From Salinibacterium sp. (GTDB taxonomy: Bacteria > Actinomycetota > Actinomycetes > Actinomycetales > Microbacteriaceae): DNA of 40,432 bases. Where the stretch lies: NCBI GenBank assembly GCA_015234465.1, contig JADGNA010000007.1:1-40432 (forward strand). Reading direction: 5' to 3'. The notes beneath the pieces are model-generated. The model saw nothing but the letters and a program-made list of their open reading frames with translations, ran no database searches and had not been told where the DNA came from. Each line of letters begins with the position of its first letter. Within the stretch, counting starts at the first letter, position 1. Shown one piece after another: positions 1 through 7,614 of the stretch. The position numbers and the translations under genes were made by a program.

Positions 1-573
1 GTCGAGCAGCGAACGGATCTGCACCGGTGAGGTGTGGGTGCGCAGCACCAGGTGCGCGTCAGCCGGTTCGACGAAGAAGGTGTCCTGCATGGCGCGCGCG
101 GGGTGGTCCTCATCGAAGTTCATGGCGTCGAAGTTGAACCATTCGTTCTCGAGTTCCGGCCCCTCCGCGACCTCCCAGCCCATGCCGACGAAGATGTCGC
201 TCATGTGCTCCTGCAGGAGTGTCAGCGGATGGCGTGCACCCGGCGTCCAGCGCGTGGCGAGTGCCGTGACATCGACGGCCTCCGCAGCGAGCTTCGCGGT
301 CTCCTCCGCAGCAACGATCTCGGCTTCGCGCGCGGTGAACGCCTGGTTGACCGTTCCCCTGGCCTTGCCGATGAGCTGGCCGGTGGTTGCCTTCTCGTCC
401 TTCGGAACATCACGCATCGCAGCGTTCAGCTTGGAGAGGGCGGATGCCTCGCCCAGGTGGGTAGACCGCACCTGCTTGAGGGTGGCGGAGTCAGACGCTG
501 AGTCGATTGCGGCCAGTGCGGCGTCAACCGCAGCTGCGACGTTCTCTTCTGTTATCGGATGGGATGCAGACAC
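1..573 (-). CDS. pheS: Phenylalanine-tRNA ligase alpha subunit, N-terminal part (cut by window edge)
   Basis: The alpha subunit of the cytoplasmic PheRS (alpha2beta2) charges tRNA-Phe. The window holds the first 191 codons, in frame to base 1. Residues about 1-95 form the N-terminal coiled-coil tRNA-binding arm. They are followed by the start of the class II catalytic domain, with HPLTLLQ, the EGPELE segment and FNFDAMNFDEDHPAR, all typical of PheS, and then HTSPVQIR. The start chosen is GTG, giving MSASHPITEEN; an in-frame TTG lies three codons upstream. There is no Shine-Dalgarno, but a TAAACT hexamer ends 8 nt before the GTG, so the mRNA may be leaderless. pheT probably follows beyond the left edge. 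A hairpin separates it from the upstream importer genes. Confidence 0.95.
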   Translation of the reverse strand, partial: MSASHPITEENVAAAVDAALAAIDSASDSATLKQVRSTHLGEASALSKLNAAMRDVPKDEKATTGQLIGKARGTVNQAFTAREAEIVAAEETAKLAAEAVDVTALATRWTPGARHPLTLLQEHMSDIFVGMGWEVAEGPELENEWFNFDAMNFDEDHPARAMQDTFFVEPADAHLVLRTHTSPVQIRSLLD

Positions 574-581
574 GAGGCCCA

Positions 582-587
582 AGTTTA
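582..587 (-). promoter_or_regulatory. -10 box of pheS (TAAACT), leaderless candidate
   Basis: TAAACT fits the actinobacterial TAnnnT -10 pattern and ends 8 nt before the pheS GTG. No SD is visible, so transcription would begin at or next to the start codon. No clear -35 box is seen. Confidence 0.45.
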
Positions 588-590
588 GCG

Positions 591-611
591 GGCCGGAAGT
601 GCCTTCCGGCC
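591..611 (-). terminator. Hairpin between gluD and pheS
   Basis: A perfect 9-bp inverted repeat, GGCCGGAAG-TGC-CTTCCGGCC, sits just after the gluD stop and before the pheS -10 box. It lacks a T-tract, as is common in high-GC actinobacteria. It probably ends the importer operon or stabilises its 3' end. Confidence 0.6.
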
Positions 612-616
612 ACGCC

Positions 617-1531
617 CTAGACTGCGCTGCCGTCGTCGCCGTATCCGCCGCGCAGGGGCAGCGAGATCGCCGTCGTGCCTTCAGCGCCGGGAGGTGCAGC
701 CGTCGTTGAGCCCAGCTTCGGGCCGCTGCGCCTCGCCACGAACCTGGCGATCCAGGACACCGTGAGGTTGATCACGAGGTAGATCGCCAGACCGATGATG
801 AACAGCGTGAACAGGTAGTTGTTCCCGAGGAAGTTCTGCAGGTTCTTGATGGTGCGCGACAGTTCGTCGTACGCGACGACGTAGGCGAGCGAGGTGTCCT
901 TCAGCAGAACCACCATCTGCGCGATGATGATCGGCAGCATCTGGCGGAACGCCTGCGGGAACTCGATGAATACGCGCGTCTGCACGGGTGTCAGGCCGAT
1001 GGCGAGCCCGGACTCCTTCTGCCCGCGAGGCAGCGAGGCGATGCCGGCCCTGAGCGCCTCACCGATGAGCGCGCCGTTGTAGATTGCCAGCGCCGCGACA
1101 CCCGCCCAGTAGGACCCGGTCGAGAAGACCAGGAAGATGAAGAGCATCATGAGCAGCAGCGGCATCCCGCGGAAGAACTCGAGGAGCACGGCCGTGGGTA
1201 CGCGGATCCACTGCGAACGTGCCGTTCTGGCGAACGAGAACGCGATGCCGATGACGAGCGCGAAGAATGCGGCTACGGCAGCCATCCGCAGAGTGTTCAC
1301 GACGCCTTGGAAGAATGCCTCCCACAGCAGCGGCTCAGAGACGATGTCCCAGCGCGATGCGTCGAACATGCCGGGCGTCTCGTTGCCGTTCGCGGAGATG
1401 CGGGGCGCGGCGAGTGTGAGGATGATCCACGCCAGGAGAGCCACGATTAGGAGGGCCCCCACGATGAAGAAGATGACGTTGCGGCGGCGAGCCTTGGGCC
1501 CTGGCGCGTCGTAGAGAACACTGGCACTCAT
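617..1531 (-). CDS. gluD: Polar amino acid ABC transporter permease (GluD-like)
   Basis: One of two inner-membrane permeases of a polar amino acid (probably glutamate) ABC importer. It has 304 residues: a short basic cytosolic N-terminus, a first membrane segment at about 20-42, then the HisM-type permease domain with several further segments. The EAA loop that docks on the ATPase is visible as EALRAGIASLPRGQKESG. The tail is polar and low in complexity. The ATG overlaps the gluC stop by 4 bp (ATGA), so translation is coupled. The order ATPase, binding protein, permease, permease matches corynebacterial gluABCD. The substrate is inferred from family and order, not shown. Confidence 0.88.
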   Translation of the reverse strand: MSASVLYDAPGPKARRRNVIFFIVGALLIVALLAWIILTLAAPRISANGNETPGMFDASRWDIVSEPLLWEAFFQGVVNTLRMAAVAAFFALVIGIAFSFARTARSQWIRVPTAVLLEFFRGMPLLLMMLFIFLVFSTGSYWAGVAALAIYNGALIGEALRAGIASLPRGQKESGLAIGLTPVQTRVFIEFPQAFRQMLPIIIAQMVVLLKDTSLAYVVAYDELSRTIKNLQNFLGNNYLFTLFIIGLAIYLVINLTVSWIARFVARRSGPKLGSTTAAPPGAEGTTAISLPLRGGYGDDGSAV

Positions 1532-2175
1532 CGCAGCACCGCAACTTTCTTCTCGATCGCTCCGGCTATCAATCCGAGCGGAACCGTGATGACGAGGTAG
1601 AGGAGCGCTGCGTACAGGAGAACGAGGATGACGGCGTCGCTGTGGTCACGGGCGGCGCGGTTACTGGCGCCGAAGAGCTCGATGACGAAGAAGACACCGG
1701 CGACCGAGGTGTTCTTGGTCAGAGCGATGAACACGTTGATGAGCGGCGGGATGACCATGCGGACTGCCTGGGGAAGGACCACCAGGGACACGGTCTGGCC
1801 GAAGTTCAGGCCGATGCTGCGGGCGGCTTCAGCCTGGCCGATCGGTACACCGTTGAAGCCGGAACGCACAGCCTCGGCGACGAAGGGCGAGGTGTATGCC
1901 GTCAGCCCGATGCAGGCGAGAACGAAGTAGTCGAAACCGACCCCCAGCAGGGGCAGGACGAAAGCGCAGAAGAAGAGGACGAGCAGCAGCGGCACGTTGC
2001 GCAGCAGCTCCGTGTAAACGGTGGCGAAGGTGCGGAGGGTGGGGATTGGGGAGATACGCATTGCGGCGACGAGCACGCCGACCACGAATGCGCCAACTCC
2101 GGAGATCGCCAGCAGCTTGAGGGTCTCGACGAAACCCTCAAGGTAGAGCGGCGTGCTCTCGACAATTGCGTCCAT
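1528..2175 (-). CDS. gluC: Polar amino acid ABC transporter permease (GluC-like)
   Basis: The second permease of the importer, about 215 residues with roughly five membrane segments. Its EAA loop reads EAVRSGFNGVPIGQAEAARSIG, followed by VVLPQAVRMVIPPL, typical of HisMQ-type permeases. The start taken is ATG (MDAIVES), with a weak GAAAG 6 nt upstream; a TTG one codon earlier is an alternative. The stop overlaps the gluD start. It is separated from gluB by about 100 bp containing a strong hairpin, so its expression relative to the binding protein is probably reduced. Confidence 0.88.
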   Translation of the reverse strand: MDAIVESTPLYLEGFVETLKLLAISGVGAFVVGVLVAAMRISPIPTLRTFATVYTELLRNVPLLLVLFFCAFVLPLLGVGFDYFVLACIGLTAYTSPFVAEAVRSGFNGVPIGQAEAARSIGLNFGQTVSLVVLPQAVRMVIPPLINVFIALTKNTSVAGVFFVIELFGASNRAARDHSDAVILVLLYAALLYLVITVPLGLIAGAIEKKVAVLR

Positions 2176-2214
2176 CAATCACTTTCTGCTGGGCGAACGG
2201 GTGGCGCTGGATGC

Positions 2215-2244
2215 CGGCCCGCCCGAATCGCTCCGGGCGGGCCG
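2215..2244 (-). repeat. Strong intercistronic hairpin between gluB and gluC
   Basis: A perfect 11-bp inverted repeat, CGGCCCGCCCG with CGGGCGGGCCG, has an 8-nt loop. It lies between the binding-protein stop and the first permease start, inside one operon. In other ABC importers such structures protect the binding-protein mRNA or partly terminate transcription. That role is inferred here. Confidence 0.7.
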
Positions 2245-2274
2245 ACATTCAGTACATCTGTGGAACAGTGCTGA

Positions 2275-3144
2275 CTAGTAGCGGTCGACTGCCGGGGGCT
2301 CCGGAGTCTTCAGGACCGTTCCTGCAGTGGCTTCCCAGGCGTCGGCCCAGCGGCCGTCCTCGTAGATCTCCTCGAGGAGGTCGTTGATCCAGTTGCGGAA
2401 CTCAGTGTCGCCGTGAGTCAGGCCGATGCCGTACGGCTCCTCGGTGAACGGGTTGCTGATCACTTCGAACTCACCCGGGTTCTGGTCGGCGAGGCCGGCG
2501 AGGATGACGTTGTCAGTGGTCACCGCGACAACCTGGCCAGAACGCAGCGGCTCGAGGCAGTTGGAGTAGGTGTCCGTCGTGATGAGTTCAACACCGTACT
2601 CGGCGATGTTCGCCTCGGACGTGGAGCCTGCGACCGAGCAGACCGGCATTCCTTCGAGGTCCTCGGGGCCTGTGATGCCCTCGGGGTTGCCCTCGAGAAC
2701 CAGGAGGTCCTGACCAGCGTTGTAGTACGGGCCGGCGAAGTCGATGACTTCCTTGCGCTTGTCGTTGATCGTGTAGGTCGCGATGACGAGGTCAACGGTT
2801 CCGTTTTCGAGGAACGGCTCGCGGTTCGCCGAAACGGTCTCGACCCACTCGATGCCGTCCTCGGGGATCCCGAGCTCAGAAGCGATGATCTTGCCGATCT
2901 CGACGTCGAAGCCGACCGGCTTGCCGTCGAGCCCCTTCAGGCCGAACAGCGGCTGGTCGAACTTGGTGCCGATGGTGATCTTGCCGGCCTCGTTGAGCTC
3001 GGCCATGGTCGTGCCGGCTTCGAACTCTTCTACCTCGGGGGCTGCGGGGGTCTCTTCTTCCGCTCCGCCGCCCGCGCACGCGCCCAGCGCGAGGATGCTC
3101 GCTGTGGCGATGGCGGAAATCATTAGACCTTTTTTGAGTCTCAT
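2275..3144 (-). CDS. gluB: Glutamate/polar amino acid ABC transporter substrate-binding lipoprotein
   Basis: The extracytoplasmic ligand-binding subunit, anchored as a lipoprotein. The 289-residue protein opens with a basic N-region (MRLKK), a hydrophobic core and lipobox L-G-A-C with the lipidated Cys at position 23. A Gly/Glu/Pro-rich linker follows, then a SBP_bac_3 bilobal domain (about 45-280) with KFDQPLFG, GFDVEIGK and the hallmark segment DLVIATYTINDKRKEVIDF. Two Cys in the second lobe (PVCSVAG and SNCLEPL) could form a disulfide. The ATG has a good SD (AGGAGAG). It is 48 bp downstream of the ATPase gene. Confidence 0.93.
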   Translation of the reverse strand: MRLKKGLMISAIATASILALGACAGGGAEEETPAAPEVEEFEAGTTMAELNEAGKITIGTKFDQPLFGLKGLDGKPVGFDVEIGKIIASELGIPEDGIEWVETVSANREPFLENGTVDLVIATYTINDKRKEVIDFAGPYYNAGQDLLVLEGNPEGITGPEDLEGMPVCSVAGSTSEANIAEYGVELITTDTYSNCLEPLRSGQVVAVTTDNVILAGLADQNPGEFEVISNPFTEEPYGIGLTHGDTEFRNWINDLLEEIYEDGRWADAWEATAGTVLKTPEPPAVDRY

Positions 3145-3192
3145 GCTTCTCTCCTAGATTGCTGCTGCTGTGTAATGCGCTTACCCGCCTGG

Positions 3193-3948
3193 TTAGTGGG
3201 TAAGTATCTTCGAGAGGAAGTCTTTCGCTCTCGGAGTCTGGGGGTTGTTGAAGAACTCTTCGGGGGTGGCCTCTTCAACGATCTCGCCGTCAGCCATGAA
3301 CAGCACGCGGTTCGCCGCCTTGCGGGCGAAGCCCATCTCATGGGTCACGACCACCATGGTCATGCCGTCGTGGGCGAGCTGCACCATGACATCCAGGACC
3401 TCGCTGATCATCTCCGGGTCGAGCGCCGAGGTGGGCTCATCGAGCAGGATGAGCTTCGGGTCCATTGCCAGCGCACGGGCGATCGCGACGCGCTGCTGCT
3501 GCCCGCCGGACAGCTGGGACGGCATCTTCGATGCCTGGTTGGCGACGCCGACGCGGTCGAGAAGTTCCATGGCTCGCTTATCGGCAGCCTCCTTGGCGGA
3601 CCTGCGCACTTTTCGCGGACCGAGCGTGACATTCTCGAGCACCGTCTTGTGCGCGAACAGGTTGAACGACTGGAAGACCATCCCCACGTCGGCTCGGAGT
3701 TTGGCCAGCCCCCTGCCCTCCTCGGGCAGCACCTGGCCGTCGATGGTGATGCTGCCGCTGTCGATGGTCTCGAGCCGGTTGATGGCGCGGCACAGCGTTG
3801 ACTTGCCGGAGCCACTCGGGCCGATGACGACGACAACCTCGCCCTTGCCCACGGTGGTCGAGATGTTCTTCAGTACGTGAAGTTCGCCGTAGTGCTTGTT
3901 GACGTTGTCGATGACGACCAGGGGTTCACCGCTGTGTGAGGGCTGCAT
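3193..3948 (-). CDS. gluA: Polar amino acid ABC transporter ATP-binding protein
   Basis: The ATPase that powers the importer encoded downstream. It has 251 residues with all motifs: Walker A GPSGSGKS (about 43-50), Q-loop VFQSFNLF, signature LSGGQQQR, Walker B LILLDEP, D-loop SALD and switch His in VVTHEMGF. The architecture matches GlnQ/HisP/GluA. It is the first gene of the operon. TATGCT ends 6 nt before the ATG and no SD is evident, so the message may be leaderless. The 3' end carries a small dyad across the stop codon (CTTACCC/GGGTAAG, 3180-3204). Confidence 0.94.
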   Translation of the reverse strand: MQPSHSGEPLVVIDNVNKHYGELHVLKNISTTVGKGEVVVVIGPSGSGKSTLCRAINRLETIDSGSITIDGQVLPEEGRGLAKLRADVGMVFQSFNLFAHKTVLENVTLGPRKVRRSAKEAADKRAMELLDRVGVANQASKMPSQLSGGQQQRVAIARALAMDPKLILLDEPTSALDPEMISEVLDVMVQLAHDGMTMVVVTHEMGFARKAANRVLFMADGEIVEEATPEEFFNNPQTPRAKDFLSKILTH

Positions 3949-3954
3949 GCCGCA

Positions 3955-3960
3955 AGCATA
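3955..3960 (-). promoter_or_regulatory. -10 box of gluA (TATGCT), leaderless candidate
   Basis: TATGCT ends exactly 6 nt before the gluA ATG, with no SD between. It is the only promoter-like element seen in the roughly 90 bp between the rRNA methyltransferase gene and gluA. The -35 is unclear. Confidence 0.5.
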
Positions 3961-4038
3961 ACCACTTTGAGAACGGGTCAGCCATCGCCACCCGGCGCCC
4001 GTAATCGACCTGTGACAACGACTGTGAGTCCCGTCTGG

Positions 4039-4854
4039 TCAGCTGCGCTGGGCGAAGGCGGATTCGTACAGGCAGACTGATGCGGCGGTCGCCAGGTTCA
4101 TCGACTCCGCCTTGCCGTAGATGGGAACCGTCAGCGCCCGGTCAACCGCGGCGAAGTGCTCGTCGGTGAGGCCGCGTGCCTCGTTCCCGAACAGCCAGGC
4201 GGTCGGCCGGCCGAGAATCCCCTCGCGTCGAGCCTCAAGGAGGTCGTCTCCCTTGATGTCGGCCGCGAGAACCTGCAGCCCCGCGTCCCTGGTGCGCTCG
4301 AGGACGCTCTCGAGTTCGACCCCGACAGCGACGGGAAGGTGGAAGATCGACCCGGTGGTCGACCTCACGACCTTCGGGTTGTAGAGGTCGACGCTCCGCC
4401 CGGTGAGGATGACGCCGTCGGCGCCCGCCGCATCCGCAGCGCGGATGATGGTGCCCGCGTTGCCGGGATCCCGAACCTCCTCGAGGATGACGACGAGCTT
4501 CGGACCCGTGCCGTCGGCTTCCGCTTTGAGAATGTCCTTGACCGACACCGGGAACTGCCTGCACACCGCGATGACGCCCTGGGGAGTCACCGTGTTGGCC
4601 ATCGAGTCGATCACCTGCTCGGTGCAGAACTCGACTTCCAGGCCGGCGTCAGAAGCAGCATCCGCCAACGCCGGGTAGCGCTCCAGCGCCGTCGGGGTGG
4701 CGAAGAGCTCGACGAGTAGTGCCGGCCGGAAAGCCAGTGCCTCGGCGACAGCCTGCGGGCCCTCCAAAAGAAAGAGCCCGGTCTCGGACCGGGCATCTCT
4801 CTTGGCGAGCTTGGCTACGCCGCGAACACGAGGTGAGCGCGGGTTGTCAAGCAT
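4039..4854 (-). CDS. SpoU/TrmH-family RNA 2'-O-methyltransferase
   Basis: A SAM-dependent ribose 2'-O-methyltransferase, probably acting on rRNA. It has 271 residues. The N-terminal part has a 50S L30e-like substrate-binding domain (about 1-100), then a SPOUT knot domain with motif 1 VRDPGNAGTIIRAADAAGA, motif 2 WLFGNEARGL and motif 3 IYGKAESMNLATAASV. The start is ATG (MLDNPRSPRVRG), with AGGAGC 8 nt upstream. Open frame continues upstream into rplT but has no family similarity. It sits 16 bp after rplT, as in mycobacteria (Rv1644), and is probably cotranscribed with the ribosomal genes. The target nucleotide cannot be read from sequence. Confidence 0.9.
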   Translation of the reverse strand: MLDNPRSPRVRGVAKLAKRDARSETGLFLLEGPQAVAEALAFRPALLVELFATPTALERYPALADAASDAGLEVEFCTEQVIDSMANTVTPQGVIAVCRQFPVSVKDILKAEADGTGPKLVVILEEVRDPGNAGTIIRAADAAGADGVILTGRSVDLYNPKVVRSTTGSIFHLPVAVGVELESVLERTRDAGLQVLAADIKGDDLLEARREGILGRPTAWLFGNEARGLTDEHFAAVDRALTVPIYGKAESMNLATAASVCLYESAFAQRS

Positions 4855-4870
4855 GTGTGTTGCTCCTGAC

Positions 4871-5257
4871 TCAGGCAGACACCTTCGGTGCCGACGTGTC
4901 GGCGGGAAGGGCGGCCTTCGCGGTCGCAACCAGGGCGGCGAACGTCTTCGGCTCGGTGACGGCCAGGTCGGCCAGGATGCGGCGGTCAACGCCGACTCCG
5001 GCCAGGTTCAGGCCCTGGATGAAACGGTTGTAGGTGAGACCGTTGGCGCGGGCGGCAGCGTTGATGCGCTGGATCCACAGGCGACGGAAGTCACCCTTGC
5101 GGCTGCGGCGGTCGCGGTACGCGTAGACGAGCGAGTGGATGACCTGCTCTTTGGCCTTGCGGTACAGTCGCGAACGCTGACCGCGGTAACCGGATGCGCG
5201 CTCGAGGATGACCCTGCGCTTCTTGTGGGCGTTGACGGCCCTCTTTACTCTTGCCAT
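4871..5257 (-). CDS. rplT: 50S ribosomal protein L20
   Basis: L20 binds 23S rRNA early in 50S assembly. It has 128 residues and is highly basic, with the family signature [15 protein letters not shown] at the start, then [17 protein letters not shown] and [20 protein letters not shown]. The last ~10 residues are an Ala/Ser/Pro-rich tail. An SD-like AGAGGAA precedes the ATG. It follows rpmI by 29 bp in the conserved infC-rpmI-rplT cluster. In other bacteria L20 can repress this operon; no matching site was identified. Confidence 0.98.
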   Translation of the reverse strand: MARVKRAVNAHKKRRVILERASGYRGQRSRLYRKAKEQVIHSLVYAYRDRRSRKGDFRRLWIQRINAAARANGLTYNRFIQGLNLAGVGVDRRILADLAVTEPKTFAALVATAKAALPADTSAPKVSA

Positions 5258-5286
5258 GTTCTGATTCCTCTGTAGTTCGGGTCGGC

Positions 5287-5481
5287 TTACTTGCCGAGAA
5301 GCTTCTTGACGACCTTGGCGTCGGCTGGCGACAGCACCTGGTCTTCGTTCAGGCGACGCTTGCGCTGCCCTGACTTCACTTCCAGGTTGTGGCGCATTCC
5401 GGCCTGCTGCTTCATGATCTTGCCGCTACCGGTGACCTTGAAACGCTTCTTGGACCCGGAGTGGGTCTTCTGCTTGGGCAT
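5287..5481 (-). CDS. rpmI: 50S ribosomal protein L35
   Basis: L35 is a small basic protein of the large ribosomal subunit, 64 residues, normal for the family. The start reads [21 protein letters not shown], and the tail [23 protein letters not shown] is diagnostic. A strong SD (AAGGAG) sits 4 nt before the ATG. It is the middle gene of infC-rpmI-rplT. The 68-bp gap after infC holds a small hairpin. Confidence 0.98.
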   Translation of the reverse strand: MPKQKTHSGSKKRFKVTGSGKIMKQQAGMRHNLEVKSGQRKRRLNEDQVLSPADAKVVKKLLGK

Positions 5482-5518
5482 TTCTCTCCTTGTTTACTGT
5501 CGTACTGTTCATCGCCGG

Positions 5519-5534
5519 GGCACCCAGAGGTGCC
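5519..5534 (-). repeat. Small hairpin between infC and rpmI
   Basis: GGCACC-CAGA-GGTGCC forms a 6-bp perfect stem with a tetraloop in the gap between infC and rpmI. It could tune readthrough or mRNA processing within the operon. The function is not demonstrated. Confidence 0.4.
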
Positions 5535-5549
5535 GACGAAACCTATGGC

Positions 5550-6149
5550 CTACTCGGCGGCCGTTGTGTCCTCTGCCGGGGCGTTCCTGGTCGGCTTGCT
5601 CGCCGCCTTCTTCGCGTCGGTCTCCGCCTTGACGTCGGCCTTGGTCTTCAGCGGACCGATGACCATGACCATGTTGCGACCGTCGATGGTCGGGGTCGAC
5701 TCGACCGAACCGAACTCGGCCACGTCCTCGGCGAACTTCTGGAGCAGGCGGACGCCCTGCTCGGGGCGCGACTGCTCGCGGCCGCGAAACAGGATCATGG
5801 CCTTCACCTTGTCGCCGGACTTCAGGAAGCCCTCGGCGCGCTTGCGCTTGGTCTCGTAGTCGTGCTTGTCGATCTTGAGCCGGAACCGAACCTCCTTGAG
5901 GATCGTGTTCGACTGGTTGCGCTTGGCTTCCTTCGCCTTCTGCGCCGTCTCGTACTTGAACTTGCCGAAGTCCATGATCTTGACGACCGGGGGCCGGGAA
6001 TTGGGAGCAACCTCAACCAAATCCAGGTCGGCCTCCTGAGCGAGGCGCAGGGCCTCCTCAATGCGGACAACGCCGACCTGCTCGCCCCCGGGGCCAACGA
6101 GACGGACTTCCGGGACGCGGATTCGGTCATTCGTTCTGGGATCGCTGAT
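5550..6149 (-). CDS. infC: Translation initiation factor IF-3, with an ATC start codon
   Basis: IF-3 binds the 30S subunit, blocks premature 50S joining and proofreads start codons. The frame encodes 199 residues. The canonical N-terminus [19 protein letters not shown] is visible, followed by the N-domain (GEQVGVV...[23 protein letters not shown]), the linker helix ([11 protein letters not shown]) and the C-domain ([26 protein letters not shown]-like, about 85-165). An acidic Ala-rich tail of about 25 residues is typical of actinobacteria. The ATC at 6149-6147 lies 5 nt after a strong SD (AGGAGG), and no ATG, GTG or TTG precedes it in frame with an SD. Rare start codons on infC are a known autoregulation device, since IF-3 discriminates against them. 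Confidence 0.96.
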   Translation of the reverse strand: MSDPRTNDRIRVPEVRLVGPGGEQVGVVRIEEALRLAQEADLDLVEVAPNSRPPVVKIMDFGKFKYETAQKAKEAKRNQSNTILKEVRFRLKIDKHDYETKRKRAEGFLKSGDKVKAMILFRGREQSRPEQGVRLLQKFAEDVAEFGSVESTPTIDGRNMVMVIGPLKTKADVKAETDAKKAASKPTRNAPAEDTTAAE

Positions 6150-6439
6150 GCGGTCCTCCTCATGTACTCGTCTGCGAAAACTATGTGCCTGGCCTGCGGC
6201 GGATGCCGTGGCGACGAGAGGGAGGATTCACCCAGAGAGACCCCGCACAGGATGCGGAACTGCACTGGCACGGCACCCTTCAGTACTACCGACGAGCACG
6301 AGGTGCGCGTCAGCGGGGTGCCAACAACCCGGTAACCTTTAGAGCACGGCGGTCAAGCGCGGGTGGGAGAATCTCCACTTTCGTATCCGGAACCGACAAC
6401 GGTTCCAGAGCCCGGACGATTCTAGCAGAGGAAATCTTG
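6150..6439. promoter_or_regulatory. Divergent intergenic region and infC leader
   Basis: This 290-bp region lies between infC (minus) and the DUF1844 gene (plus). On the minus strand the SD AGGAGG (6154-6160 region) precedes the ATC start. A TCCTCC at 6221-6226, complementary to it over 6 bases, lies about 60 nt upstream and could mask the SD. A TTGACC at 6351-6356 and a TAGTTT at 6178-6183 are possible promoter elements, but neither has a convincing partner. On the plus strand GAGGA lies 7 nt before the DUF1844 ATG. No tRNA or other RNA gene was recognised. Confidence 0.4.
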
Positions 6440-6823
6440 ATGAGCGATACCCCGCGTCCCGGTGGACACGAGGCCCACGACAACGACATCTACGACATGC
6501 CGGCCGGCGCCGCACGCGACATCGCGGACGTGCCTGCAATCGAGGTCATCAACACTGTGGCCGTGCATCTCATGAGCGCCGCGGCCGTCAAGTGCGGTCT
6601 GGCCGACAACCCCGACACCGAGACGGACCTCGACGAGGCCCGCAAGCTCATCACGGCCCTCGCGGGACTCATCACGGCTGCTGCCCCCGACCTCTCCGAC
6701 TCGCACGCGCGGCCCCTGCGCGACGGGCTCCGTTCATTGCAGCTCGCCTTCCGCGAGGCATCCGCATTCCCCGACGCACCGGGCAAGGGCCCGGGCGAGA
6801 AGTACACCGGCCCGGTCTCCTAG
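6440..6823 (+). CDS. DUF1844-family protein
   Basis: 127 residues, function unknown. The N-terminus is a disordered Gly/His/Asp stretch. Residues about 30-105 match the DUF1844 pattern, helical and Ala/Leu-rich, with AIEVINTVAVHLMSAAAVKCGLA, DLDEARKLITALAGLI and LRDGLRSLQLAFREAS. The tail is Gly/Pro-rich. The start is ATG (MSDTPRPGGHE) with GAGGA 7 nt upstream; the open frame further upstream has no family character. DUF1844 genes commonly sit next to infC in actinobacteria. It is convergent with the SseB-like gene, with only 2 bp between the stops. Confidence 0.8.
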   Translation: MSDTPRPGGHEAHDNDIYDMPAGAARDIADVPAIEVINTVAVHLMSAAAVKCGLADNPDTETDLDEARKLITALAGLITAAAPDLSDSHARPLRDGLRSLQLAFREASAFPDAPGKGPGEKYTGPVS

Positions 6824-6825
6824 GC

Positions 6826-7614
6826 TCAGCCCGCAGCGGGCACGACGCGTACGGCGAGGGAGTCGACCCCCAGGGCGATTCCCTCGCTGCGTGACCACCA
6901 CTCCTGCAGCCGCGCCACCAGTTCCTGCAGTGCGCGCTCATCGAGTCCCGGCCTGAGCGCCAACTCGACGACCATCTCTGGGCCCTGCAGCCGCGCAGCG
7001 GGATCGCCCGCGCGCAGTGTCACCGCAGCGACATCCGCTTCCGGCGCGACGGATGCGTCAAACTCGCCAATGATCGCCTGGCTTTCGAACGGCGCCACCC
7101 ACGGCAGCGACTGGGCTATCGCCCAGAGCGCCGGCCGACGGATGACGAACTCCGTCTCGCTCGTGGGGTCGACGACGACGAGCTCGGTCGCCTCATCCGC
7201 CGCCGCAAGCGCCACCCGTACGGCGTCGGCGGGCACGGGTCGAGCCGAGGGATTCCACGCCTGCATGGCCGCCACCGAGCTGAAGACGGGGAGCACATTG
7301 CGCCCGTCGGGGCCAGCAACCGTCACGATCGCAAGGTCTGCGCTGTTGTCGACCGTCACGCCGTGCTCGTTCGTGCCCGTCTCGCCAAGCGACGCAACGA
7401 GCGGGATGAGAAGGCGACTTCCGCGGATCGCGTCGACGACCTGTGCGGACGATGCCTCCCCGCGCCGGAAGGAGGAGATGGCGGCGATGAACTCGGCCGG
7501 CGCCGAGCCATCGTCATCGGCAAAAGGGGTCTCGCCGAATGAGCGGCCCGCCCAGGGCTGGCCGGCCGAATCGGTGCCGCCGGTGTGGTGGCTGTGCGAG
7601 GGACCCGCCGTCAC
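6826..7614 (-). CDS. SseB-family protein
   Basis: 262 residues with an SseB N-terminal domain: [20 protein letters not shown], then [34 protein letters not shown], which is the family core. The second half resembles the SseB C-terminal region. The family was named for an enhancer of serine sensitivity in E. coli; its biochemical role is not known. The GTG start overlaps the priA stop by 4 bp (GTGA), so it is translationally coupled to the histidine gene upstream. No signal peptide or membrane segment is seen. Confidence 0.82.
   Translation of the reverse strand: MTAGPSHSHHTGGTDSAGQPWAGRSFGETPFADDDGSAPAEFIAAISSFRRGEASSAQVVDAIRGSRLLIPLVASLGETGTNEHGVTVDNSADLAIVTVAGPDGRNVLPVFSSVAAMQAWNPSARPVPADAVRVALAAADEATELVVVDPTSETEFVIRRPALWAIAQSLPWVAPFESQAIIGEFDASVAPEADVAAVTLRAGDPAARLQGPEMVVELALRPGLDERALQELVARLQEWWSRSEGIALGVDSLAVRVVPAAG

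Noticed and set aside
5822-6271. Minus-strand ORF starting in the infC leader and overlapping infC out of frame
   Set aside because: The protein becomes Arg/Ser/Pro-rich noise once it enters infC, and its GTG has no SD. A leader peptide cannot be excluded but nothing supports it.
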